64,000 bases of DNA, from contig JACSRF010000180.1 in NCBI GenBank assembly GCA_014879875.1, positions 1 to 64,000 on the forward strand, in the 5' to 3' direction. This DNA is from Anaerolinea sp. Lineage in GTDB: Bacteria > Chloroflexota > Anaerolineae > Promineifilales > Promineifilaceae. Every line of letters begins with the position of its first letter. Within the stretch, counting starts at the first letter, position 1. The position numbers were made by a program, and so were the translations under genes. The notes beneath the pieces were generated by a model. It saw only the letters and a list, made by a program, of their open reading frames with translations, had not been told where the DNA came from and did no database searches. Shown here in pieces: positions 25,409 to 33,002 of the stretch.

Positions 25409-26222
25409 TACGGATCCTTCGCCGCCGCTCCGGATTAACCCTGCGGCCTTCGACGCCTTTACCGCCGATTATGACGTTGCCTTTACCCATTCCAACCTCG
25501 GCCAAATGCTGCGCCAACGGGTCTGGCGCGTTCTGGCTGCCTGTTTTCAGGCCGGGCAAACGGTGTTAGAACTGGCCTGCGGCACCGGCGAAGACGCCGT
25601 CTGGTTGGCGCAGCGGGGCATTGCGGTCGTGGCTACGGATGGATCGGCAGAGATGGTGCAGGCAACGGCCGTCAAAGCGCAACAAGCCGACGTCGCATCC
25701 CTTATTACGCCCTTACAGCTCTCGCTGCAAGACGTGGGGCAATTTGGCAAATTGCGCCACAGTTATGATGGCGCATTCAGCAATTTTGGCGGTCTCAACA
25801 CTTTGGACGATTGGCGGCCGTTAGCCGCCGCGTTGGCGCAACAGATACGCCCTGGCGGGTATCTGATTCTTGTCCCGATGGGGCCGGTTTGCCCCTGGGA
25901 AATTGGCTGGCATTTCGTGCATGGTGAATGGGGAACGGCCGTGCGCCGCTTGCGCCAACCGGCAGCAGCCCGCATCGGCGCCGATCTGATTCCCGTCTGG
26001 TATCCCTCAGCGCGGCGGCTAAGGCGTGATTTTGCGCCCTGGTTTGACTGCCTGCGCGTGGAAAGTTTGGGCTTGTGGCTGCCGCCCAGCTACCTGGCCC
26101 ATTGGGTAGACCGCCGGCCGCGCTTGTTTGCCACCCTGAACCGGCTGGAAAGTAAAACAGCCCGTTGGAGCGGCGGCTGGGGCGATCATGTTGTCATGGT
26201 ATTCAAACATGCCACCCGCTGA
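25398..26222 (+). CDS. SAM-dependent methyltransferase (class I)
   Basis: A 274-residue methyltransferase. Motif I is VLELACGTGEDAVWLAQRG, followed by VVATDGSAEMVQAT (acidic residue binding the ribose), and motif IV-like SYDGAFSNFGGLNTL. The remainder, including IRPGGYLILVPMGPVCPWE, is typical of small-molecule class I enzymes. The track starts at 25362, but ATG at 25398 is more plausible; it overlaps the radical SAM gene by 11 bases. It probably methylates a sugar or lipid made by this locus. It overlaps the next methyltransferase by 14 bases. Confidence 0.85.
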   Translation: MAGNTDPSPPLRINPAAFDAFTADYDVAFTHSNLGQMLRQRVWRVLAACFQAGQTVLELACGTGEDAVWLAQRGIAVVATDGSAEMVQATAVKAQQADVASLITPLQLSLQDVGQFGKLRHSYDGAFSNFGGLNTLDDWRPLAAALAQQIRPGGYLILVPMGPVCPWEIGWHFVHGEWGTAVRRLRQPAAARIGADLIPVWYPSARRLRRDFAPWFDCLRVESLGLWLPPSYLAHWVDRRPRLFATLNRLESKTARWSGGWGDHVVMVFKHATR

Positions 26223-27123
26223 CGCTTTTATCCTGGCCTGCCCTCGCTGCCACACGCCCTTTCCGGCGACGGCCGGCCGCTTCCTTACCTGCGCCCATGA
26301 CGGCCTCGCCTTTAGCCAGGTAGACGGTATCTGGCGCTTTTTGCTGCCAGGGCGGGCAGCCCATCTGAGCCAGTTTATGCGCGAGTATGAGCAGGTGCGC
26401 CAGGCAGAAGGGTGGGGCAAGCCGGACGCTGCTTATTACCGCGCTTTGCCGTTTGCAGATCGCAGCGGCCGTTACCCGGCCATCTGGCATATCCGGGCGC
26501 AAAGTTACCGGGTTTTGCGAAAACGGTTGTTACCGCCAGAGACGCGGCCGCAGCGCATCCTCGATTTAGGGGCGGGTAATGGATGGTTGGCTAACCGGCT
26601 GTCTCAGGACGGTCACGCTGTCGCGGCAGTTGATTTAATGGTTAATGAGGCGGACGGCCTGGGCGCGTACCGCTATTATGACGCCTCTTTTCTCGCTCTC
26701 CAGGCCGAGTTTGATTATTTACCTCTGGCTGCGACCCAGGCCGACGTCGCCATTTTTAATGGGTCGTTTCATTACGCCACTGAGTATGAGCGGACGTTAC
26801 GAGAGGTGCTGCGGGCGCTGCGGCCACAAGGTCGTATCGTCATTATGGATTCACCCCTGTACCGAGATGGGCGCAGCGGACGGCAAATGGCGCTGGAGCG
26901 GCAGGAAATGTTTGCCACTCGCTATGGGTTTCGCGGCAATGCTTTGCCCCACGAGAATTATTTGACCTATGAACGATTGGCGCAGGTCGCGGACGCGCTG
27001 TCTTTACAATGGCAGGTCATCAAACCCTTTTATGGCTGGCGCTGGGCCATCCGCCCCTGGCTGGCTCGTCTGCGCGGTCACCGGGAACCGGCCAGCTTTT
27101 ATCTTATTGTGGGCCAGCGGTAA
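26209..27123 (+). CDS. Methyltransferase with N-terminal zinc ribbon (1)
   Basis: A 304-residue protein with an N-terminal zinc-ribbon-like head (ILACPRCHTPF, then FLTCAHDGLAF; about residues 5-35) and a class I methyltransferase domain with ILDLGAGNGWLANRLSQDG and VAAVDLMVNE. The same two-part plan, and the same GNGWL/WNGWL and DGLGA motifs, occur in the gene at 27099 on the opposite strand, so they are paralogues arranged tail to tail; their 3' ends overlap by 25 bases. The start taken is ATG at 26209; 26188 is an alternative. The substrate is unknown, with a glycan component likely from context. Confidence 0.83.
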   Translation: MPPADAFILACPRCHTPFPATAGRFLTCAHDGLAFSQVDGIWRFLLPGRAAHLSQFMREYEQVRQAEGWGKPDAAYYRALPFADRSGRYPAIWHIRAQSYRVLRKRLLPPETRPQRILDLGAGNGWLANRLSQDGHAVAAVDLMVNEADGLGAYRYYDASFLALQAEFDYLPLAATQADVAIFNGSFHYATEYERTLREVLRALRPQGRIVIMDSPLYRDGRSGRQMALERQEMFATRYGFRGNALPHENYLTYERLAQVADALSLQWQVIKPFYGWRWAIRPWLARLRGHREPASFYLIVGQR

Positions 27124-27968
27124 AGCCCGTAAAAGTAGCGGGGCGCGGCCTTGTTGAACCGGGATTTGAGGTTGGCCGGCCACAGTTGAGGATACGGCCG
27201 TAACTGCACCCCCGCTCTTTCTAACTGCCGCTTATCGTCAAAATCCAGATACCCCTTCATCGGCTTAAAGGGGGGGACGTCGTTTTGCTGCAAATATTGG
27301 TTGAATTCGGCAACCGCTTTGGCTTTGGCGGTAAAATCCTGGAAAAAGCTTAAACCGGTGAGGATGGTCAGGCCGCCAACGGCCGTTTTCTCGCCAGCGG
27401 CCAGGGCATAGGCGACCGGGTCGGCAAAGAACTGGAGGCAGCGGTTGAGGATAACGATGTCGAAGCGGTCATCCAATACCGATAAATCGGCCAGATCCAT
27501 CTGAATGGCCTGCCACCGGGCGCGATAATGCTTTTGGGCGCCCAGACCATCATATTCGTCAATGAAGTAGTCAACGGCCGTTACCTGATGACCTTGCCGC
27601 GTTAACCAGTTGCTCAACCAGCCATTCCAGGCCCCGATTTCTAATATCCGCTGGCTTTTACGCCTGGCGAGAAGCTGCTGCATGACGGCTATATCGTAGG
27701 TTCGTAGGCGCCATTCATGGTTGGTTTGCAATTCGGGAGTGAAAGGGAGCGTTTCATAAACGGCCGGCGCCAGTAATCGCTTCCCTTCCTTTTGTCTGAA
27801 CGGTTCAAACCCGGCCAAAAATGCTGCCAGCTTCCGCTGCAAGGCGGGGTCTAGTAAAACCAGCACATCCGCTTCATGACCAAACTCGTGGTGGTTGGCG
27901 CAGGTAAAGCCAGCGCCGACGGGGTACAGGGTGTGGGCGCAGGTAGGACAGCGTAAAGATAAATGCAT
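27099..27968 (-). CDS. Methyltransferase with N-terminal zinc ribbon (2)
   Basis: A 289-residue paralogue of the protein encoded at 26209. The head carries LRCPTCAHTLYPVGAGFTCANHHEF, then a class I SAM domain with ILEIGAWNGWLSNWLTRQG and VTAVDYFIDEYDGLGA, and VILNRCLQFF in place of an NPP-type motif. The track extends it to 28040, but ATG at 27968 gives a protein beginning MHLSLRCPTC that matches its paralogue. It is divergent from the sensor kinase, with a 214-base gap containing a 17-base element also seen at 31677. It ends inside the 3' end of the gene at 26209. Confidence 0.82.
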   Translation of the reverse strand: MHLSLRCPTCAHTLYPVGAGFTCANHHEFGHEADVLVLLDPALQRKLAAFLAGFEPFRQKEGKRLLAPAVYETLPFTPELQTNHEWRLRTYDIAVMQQLLARRKSQRILEIGAWNGWLSNWLTRQGHQVTAVDYFIDEYDGLGAQKHYRARWQAIQMDLADLSVLDDRFDIVILNRCLQFFADPVAYALAAGEKTAVGGLTILTGLSFFQDFTAKAKAVAEFNQYLQQNDVPPFKPMKGYLDFDDKRQLERAGVQLRPYPQLWPANLKSRFNKAAPRYFYGLYRWPTIR

Positions 27969-28040
27969 GGCAAATTTCACATTGCACCCAATAATAGAAT
28001 GGCGTTCTATTTTGTCAACCAGGGTAAACGTCAATCCCAT

Positions 28041-28057
28041 CCTACAACCAGGATAGA
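28041..28057 (+). promoter_or_regulatory. Element shared with 31677, possible regulator binding site
   Basis: CCTACAACCAGGATAGA lies in the divergent gap between a methyltransferase gene and the sensor kinase. The same sequence with one change (CCTACAACCAGGATATA) occurs at 31677, just before the two-gene membrane-protein unit. A 16-of-17 match placed upstream of two transcription units tied to one two-component system suggests a common operator, most simply for the response regulator at 30999. No promoter boxes were assigned. Confidence 0.45.
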
Positions 28058-28182
28058 GACGATCTTCCCACAGAAATAGGCCACCGTCCGATTTACAGCG
28101 CCGCGACTTCCATCTATACTAAGACAAATATGCAAGGTTTGCCGCGGGTACAAGCCATGTGCGCAAGCCAGGAAGGAATACC

Positions 28183-31002
28183 GTGAAAAAAAGGTTTGTT
28201 GGACTAGGTGAACTAATCAACCAACCCGCTTATGTGCGCAAGCATAGTTACAGCCAACGGTATGCGGCACGTTTCTATCGCCCTGTCATCGTCGTTATTA
28301 CATCGCTCATTATTTTGCTCACCGCTGCCCAATACCGGCAGCAAAACCCCATTATTCCCGCCACGCTCCTGCTCTTCCTCCTCCTCTACCTCGTCGTCTT
28401 TGGTTTGCGGATGCGCTTCCTCAAACCAGGGTACAATCTGGAGAAAAATTTTTATCGTCCTCGTCTACAATTTTTGCGCGGCCAGATTTCCTTGCTCGCC
28501 GTCGCGGCCCTGATGCTGCTCCCTGCCATCTATAACCTCACCGATCACAGCCTTTGGATTTTATTCGTGCTGGCAACACTGATCATCAGTGAACACAATT
28601 CGACCCGCGCCGTTCTCCTCACGCTCATCGAAGTCGCCCTGGTTATGCTGGGCATCGCCTATTTTGGCTGGGTGATCAATGGCGGCCGCGGCGCGCCTTT
28701 CCATACATTTCTGGCGGCGCGCTACGTCGTTCTTTACCCCATTCTCGGCATTTGGTTGGTTAATTTTGTCTTTCACTACCTGGTACGCAACATTCAAGGA
28801 CGGGACATTGCCTATGCCCAGCGTCAGGAGTGGCTAAACCTGATCAGCGAACAGTGGACCAATAAAGGCAACCCGCAGGAAAAACGGGCTGCGGTGCTGA
28901 AATGCGCCAATGAGTTAACCAACGCGCGCGCCCAGTTGTGGATTCCTCGCCTCAGCGATCAGGCATTGGTAGACGTGACGGGCAGTCCGGCGACGGCCGT
29001 TATCGAACAAATTGCCGCCGCCGCCAAGCCACACATCATCTGGCATCATGCCACAGATAACTTGCATATCCGGCCGCGCACTGAAGCCGTTTTACAGCAG
29101 GCAGCGCCCACAGAACCGGCGCAAATCGTGCTGCCGATCTATGGGCTGGACGATCCGGGGCGGCTGGTAGGCATTTTAGGACTGGTGTATCAAGTGGCGC
29201 AGCCGACGGATTATGAACTGTTCGGTGATTTTGAGCGGCTGCGCGACCTGGCAAATCATGCGCGACTGGTGCTCATTGTCAGTATGCAGCACGAGCAAGC
29301 GGAGCGGGAAAAACGACTGGCGGCGCGTTTGAACACAACGTTGAACCTGGAAGAAGTGGAACGGCGTATTGTTGATGACGTGATAGATGAATATGGGTTT
29401 GACTTTGCCACCGTGTCGCTGGTTGATCTAAATGAGAACCTGATACGCGTGGTAGCCGACCGGCAGGCTGGCTGGATGGATGATTCGGTGCATACGTTAA
29501 AATGCAACGACATCCAAAGCCTGACTGTCCGCCAGTGTAAAACGCAGCAGAATGACGGCCGTTTGACCGAAAACCTGGACCGGCGCATCTGGCGTAAATA
29601 CAAGCATCGCTTCGTCACCCGCATTTGGGTTCCCATTCCGAACCCGGCCGATCCGCTGCATACAGGGCAGGCAATCGGTACCATCGAAGCCGGTTTTCGT
29701 CACAGCCACCGGCAAGACGTGCCACTGCATTTACAACAGCAGTTAGAAAGTTACGCCATTTTAGCGGGTATTGCCCTGACCAATGCCCGCAACCAACGGG
29801 CGCAGGAAAAGTTGACCAAATCTTTGATTGCCCTGCACCAAATCAGCCGGGAAATTCGCATGTCCACGGCTTTTTACGAACCTTACCAGATGATTCAACT
29901 GGTGGGCGACCACGCACAAAAACTGCTGCGCGCCGACCTGGTGATGATCTACACCAGTGACGACCACGCGCAGCGGTTGAATCTGGCGTACACCGCTAAT
30001 CGGGAAGAGGCGATTCACGGTAACGCGGACCGGTTGAAGGTTTCGTTAGGTGAAGACAATTTCTTGACCCGGCTCTGCCACCACCAACAACCGTATTATG
30101 CGCCAACTGTGCGTGATGATCTGAATTTGATTTACATCAGCGAAAACGGCCGTTCCCCTAAAACGCGCACCTTTACCCAACGGCAAAACATCAAGTCCTT
30201 TGCCGGCGTCCCCCTGATCGGCAAAGGCAAGCGGTGTATCGGCCTGCTCTGTATCAACTATCGCCGCCGCAACCGCTTCGAGAAAGGGGAACGGCAAATC
30301 ATCGAACTGTTTGCCGAGCAGGCCACACTGGCTATCGAGGAAACGTACCAACACCGGCACGCGCGCACCATTGCCATTGCCCAGGAACGCAACAACCTGG
30401 GCACAGAACTGCATCATAATTTGTCACAACACTTACACGGTCTTTTTCTCAGCGTCAAAACAGCCAGAGTCTACGCCGAACGGCAAAACCTGGACAAAGC
30501 GCAAATGGCTCTGCAAAAAAGCGAACACATTGCTGAGTCCAGCCTCAACGCGATGGAGAACATGCTCACCCATTTACATGAACGCATTCAACCGGGGCTG
30601 GACTTTGAAGCGGAACTGCGCGGGCAAATTACGCAGGTTGAGAGCGTTTACACCACGAATATTCTCTTTTATGCGGACGTGCAGCAGCGCGTACCGGAAC
30701 AGATTCAATTTTATCTACTGCGTATTGCCTGGGAAGCATTGAACAACGCTGTGCGCCACGCGCGCTGTGAAAACATCCACATTCGTTACTACGCCGACCA
30801 TTCCCTGGCCGAATTGGTGATTCAAGATGATGGACTGGGCTTCGACGTGCAGAAAGCGCGGGAAACAGGGCGTTATGGCCTCAGCGCCATGAATTATTTT
30901 GCCCACCAACTCAACAGCCAATTAATCATCCAATCACAAATTGGGCGCGGAACCCACATCATGTTACAGGTGGAACTCCCGCCACAGGAGCAATACGAAT
31001 GA
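28183..31002 (+). CDS. Membrane sensor histidine kinase with GAF domains (NarX/LiaS type)
   Basis: A 939-residue kinase. Residues ~30-210 hold about six membrane helices. Two GAF-like sensory domains follow (about 305-475 and 505-700; second one ending SFAGVPLIGKGKRCIGLLCINYRRRNRF). The dimerisation/phosphoacceptor part is HisKA_3 type with ERNNLGTELHHNLSQHLHGL (about 750); the usual ELHD is ELHH here, an Asp-to-His change beside the phosphorylated His. The HATPase domain has AWEALNNAVRHA (N box) and IQDDGLGFD (G1). GTG at 28183 is preferred because GGAAGG lies seven bases before it. It is coupled by a four-base overlap to its response regulator. The signal sensed is unknown. Confidence 0.9.
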   Translation: MKKRFVGLGELINQPAYVRKHSYSQRYAARFYRPVIVVITSLIILLTAAQYRQQNPIIPATLLLFLLLYLVVFGLRMRFLKPGYNLEKNFYRPRLQFLRGQISLLAVAALMLLPAIYNLTDHSLWILFVLATLIISEHNSTRAVLLTLIEVALVMLGIAYFGWVINGGRGAPFHTFLAARYVVLYPILGIWLVNFVFHYLVRNIQGRDIAYAQRQEWLNLISEQWTNKGNPQEKRAAVLKCANELTNARAQLWIPRLSDQALVDVTGSPATAVIEQIAAAAKPHIIWHHATDNLHIRPRTEAVLQQAAPTEPAQIVLPIYGLDDPGRLVGILGLVYQVAQPTDYELFGDFERLRDLANHARLVLIVSMQHEQAEREKRLAARLNTTLNLEEVERRIVDDVIDEYGFDFATVSLVDLNENLIRVVADRQAGWMDDSVHTLKCNDIQSLTVRQCKTQQNDGRLTENLDRRIWRKYKHRFVTRIWVPIPNPADPLHTGQAIGTIEAGFRHSHRQDVPLHLQQQLESYAILAGIALTNARNQRAQEKLTKSLIALHQISREIRMSTAFYEPYQMIQLVGDHAQKLLRADLVMIYTSDDHAQRLNLAYTANREEAIHGNADRLKVSLGEDNFLTRLCHHQQPYYAPTVRDDLNLIYISENGRSPKTRTFTQRQNIKSFAGVPLIGKGKRCIGLLCINYRRRNRFEKGERQIIELFAEQATLAIEETYQHRHARTIAIAQERNNLGTELHHNLSQHLHGLFLSVKTARVYAERQNLDKAQMALQKSEHIAESSLNAMENMLTHLHERIQPGLDFEAELRGQITQVESVYTTNILFYADVQQRVPEQIQFYLLRIAWEALNNAVRHARCENIHIRYYADHSLAELVIQDDGLGFDVQKARETGRYGLSAMNYFAHQLNSQLIIQSQIGRGTHIMLQVELPPQEQYE

Positions 31003-31667
31003 CCTCACCCATCACCGTTCTTATTGTTGATGACCACCCGATTGCCGCCGATGGCTTGATCAGTTATCTAGAAACGGCCGATGACATCCTTGTGCGCTGC
31101 ACCTGCACTCGTGGCGAAGAGGTGAACGCCGCCATCATGGAGCACCATCCTGACGTGGTGCTGTTGGACCTGGAATTGGACGGCTCGCAGATCAGCGGGT
31201 TGGAAGTTGCCGCAATGATCCAACAATTATCCCCGCAAACCAAAATCCTGGTCATATCCGCTTTTGCCGATCAGCGGCATGTCCTGGATGCGCTTAACAT
31301 TGGCGTGGATGGCTACGTGCTGAAAACGTCGGCGCGCCTGGATTTGATTGAAGCGGTGCGGCGAGTGGCGGCCGGGCACAACATTTTCGATCCGCGCGTC
31401 ACTAAAATTTTGCAAATGTTCCTCAATAAGCCGGAAAGTTCCACGGCCGCCGATGATAATGGCGACGTGGAACTAACCGGCCGCGAATGGGACGTTCTCA
31501 CCTTGATCGCCGATAATTTGCCCAATGAGGAAATCGCCAACGAGTTGACCATTGCGGTGGGCACGGTCAAAACGCACGTCAGCAACATTTTGCGCAAATT
31601 GGGCCTGAAGAACCGCCAGGAAGCACAGGTCTGGTTTCACCTGAATCATCCCACACCCCCGATGTAA
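30999..31667 (+). CDS. NarL/LuxR-type response regulator
   Basis: A 222-residue two-component regulator. The receiver domain (1-125) has the acidic pair DD at 11-12, the phosphoacceptor Asp57 in VVLLDLELD and the conserved Lys in GYVLKTS. The C-terminal LuxR/GerE DNA-binding domain includes LTGREWDVLTLIADNLPNEEIA and VGTVKTHVSNILRKLGLKNR. Start and kinase stop overlap (ATGA), so kinase and regulator are made together. A perfect 10-bp inverted repeat lies nine bases after its stop and half of it recurs upstream of the kinase, which makes autoregulation plausible. Confidence 0.95.
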   Translation: MTSPITVLIVDDHPIAADGLISYLETADDILVRCTCTRGEEVNAAIMEHHPDVVLLDLELDGSQISGLEVAAMIQQLSPQTKILVISAFADQRHVLDALNIGVDGYVLKTSARLDLIEAVRRVAAGHNIFDPRVTKILQMFLNKPESSTAADDNGDVELTGREWDVLTLIADNLPNEEIANELTIAVGTVKTHVSNILRKLGLKNRQEAQVWFHLNHPTPPM

Positions 31668-31675
31668 CTACCCCC

Positions 31676-31708
31676 GCCTACAACCAGGATATAGTCAAGG
31701 TTGTAGGC
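31676..31708. promoter_or_regulatory. 10-bp inverted repeat GCCTACAACC/GGTTGTAGGC
   Basis: Perfect 10-base arms separated by 13 bases, nine bases after the response-regulator stop and 110 bases before the 38-residue gene. Its left half, with seven spacer bases, repeats the element at 28041. It could be an operator for a dimeric regulator, or a hairpin terminator for the kinase-regulator operon; no T-run follows, which weakens the terminator reading. Confidence 0.5.
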
Positions 31709-31817
31709 AAAATATATCCCCACAATCCATCCTCGACATCTGGCAACCATCCCCCTGATCCAGCATACTGTTGGCATACGTTAAGGTACGTGAACAATCT
31801 AAAAAGGAGGTTCAACA

Positions 31818-31934
31818 ATGGTCACGCTTCCGCTAACGACGCTCTTAACTGTTTTACTGGTCGCATTTGTTTTAGGGGTCGTCGCCTTGCCACTGCTGCT
31901 GGTTTACCTGGTCTGGAATGCAGACATCAAATAA
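31818..31934 (+). CDS. 38-residue single-span membrane peptide
   Basis: This ORF is too short for the track. ATG at 31818 is preceded by AAAAAGGAGG with seven bases of spacing, among the strongest ribosome-binding sites in the window. The product MVTLPLTTLLTVLLVAFVL...VYLVWNADIK is one hydrophobic helix of about 27 residues with a short polar tail, so it should insert in the cytoplasmic membrane. It follows the two-component genes and precedes the two-TM gene at 32050, which has an equally strong AAGGAGG. Small proteins next to two-component systems often modulate the sensor, but here that is only inferred. Confidence 0.72.
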   Translation: MVTLPLTTLLTVLLVAFVLGVVALPLLLVYLVWNADIK

Positions 31935-31970
31935 CGATTAGCAGTACGGGGGAGACGAGACACGTTATCA

Positions 31971-31999
31971 GAACGGCGTTCCTGTTGGGGACGCCGTTC
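31971..31999. repeat. Hairpin GAACGGCGT/ACGCCGTTC
   Basis: Nine-base perfect arms, 11 bases apart, in the 115-base gap between the 38-residue gene and the gene at 32050. It resembles the core of the 16-bp hairpin at 5382. It could cause partial termination or RNA processing between the two genes. No T-tract follows directly. Confidence 0.45.
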
Positions 32000-32049
32000 C
32001 ATAAGGAAGAAGGTTGGTTTTTGGTTTCATGAGCTGGAAGGAGGTTGCC

Positions 32050-32742
32050 ATGCTTATTCAACAAAATAACGGACCACTCGTCATGCTGGCGCTGCTCATC
32101 CTGGCGCTGGCCGTTGCCCTGGGAATGCTTTGGGCAGGGACAGAAGCAGTAAACCCGACGGAAACAGCACAGCTTGCTAACATCAGAGGTACACAGGCGG
32201 CGATGGAGAATGACCAAAGGGTCGCCATGTGGGCGGCAACACAAACGCCCCTGGTGGCGATAGCCCAGGCAACGGCCGTTCCCATGCAGCTAACCGTCGC
32301 CCACGCCACCCACGAGGCCGTTATCGCACAAGCGACGCAAATGGCTGTCGCCAACGCAGCGCAGGCGACACGGCAGCGGCTAGAGAGTGAAGCAACCCGC
32401 ACCCAAATGATCCTGGACGCGCAAAGGCAGGAACAAGACAAAGGTACGCAACAGGCACAAACGGAAAACAGGCTGGCGCTGATCCTGGCGGCGGTCATTG
32501 GGGGAACGGTTCTGATCTGTGTCGGAGTCGGCGCATACGTCCTGACGCAGTGGCAAAAAGCGCAAACCGCTGCCCACGCTGCCCGCGCTTACGCCGAACA
32601 GCGCCGTCTCCTCATTGTGCAGGCCGCGTTGAAGGAACAGGAAGGGAGATGGAACGCAGCGGTCAAAGCGACAAACGGCCGTTCCCAACCCGCTCTCCAC
32701 CAACCTGATGAGGTCACACATCCCCAACGGCCGTCGGCATAA
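32050..32742 (+). CDS. Two-TM Ala/Thr/Gln-rich protein of unknown function
   Basis: A 230-residue protein with an N-terminal membrane helix (GPLVMLALLILALAVALGMLWAG), a long low-complexity helical middle rich in Ala, Thr and Gln (AQATAVPMQ, AVANAAQATRQRLE; about 35-140), a second helix (LALILAAVIGGTVLICVGVGAYVL; about 142-165) and a charged helical tail. The middle looks like an extracytoplasmic coiled coil or helical rod held by two membrane anchors. ATG at 32050 has AAGGAGG five bases before it; the track start at 32014 lacks such a site. It is the second gene after the two-component system and may belong to its regulon. No family is recognised. Confidence 0.72.
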   Translation: MLIQQNNGPLVMLALLILALAVALGMLWAGTEAVNPTETAQLANIRGTQAAMENDQRVAMWAATQTPLVAIAQATAVPMQLTVAHATHEAVIAQATQMAVANAAQATRQRLESEATRTQMILDAQRQEQDKGTQQAQTENRLALILAAVIGGTVLICVGVGAYVLTQWQKAQTAAHAARAYAEQRRLLIVQAALKEQEGRWNAAVKATNGRSQPALHQPDEVTHPQRPSA

Positions 32743-32773
32743 CCGGACCGTGCTGTATATTGGTACGATTCGA

Positions 32774-32920
32774 CTAAAGCGGCCTGTCGCCGTACCTGAA
32801 AAACTCCACGTCACGAATGCGGCTGAGTAAGCCATGCAGGGCCGCCTGGTCTGCCACTGGCCCGGCCAGCCGGGTCGGGCCAGATGGCTTGTCGTTTCGT
32901 ACTATTGCGTGCTTCGGCAT
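32774..32920 (-). pseudogene. Possible 48-residue remnant ORF
   Basis: A 48-codon minus-strand ORF, too short for the track, encoding MPKHAIVRNDKPSGP...ADQAALHGLLSRIRDVEFF... . The segment DQAALHGLLSRIRDV resembles a C-terminal segment I associate with small Chloroflexota proteins, which makes this look like a fragment rather than noise. There is no ribosome-binding site. The rest of the 260-base gap between 32742 and 33003 holds nothing I can identify. Confidence 0.3.
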
Positions 32921-33002
32921 CGTAAGGCGATTGAATCAGAAGTCGCTTTGATGGAATCCGCTCAAAGTAAGATTTCTATTTGAGGCAAGACGATGGGTAA
33001 TT

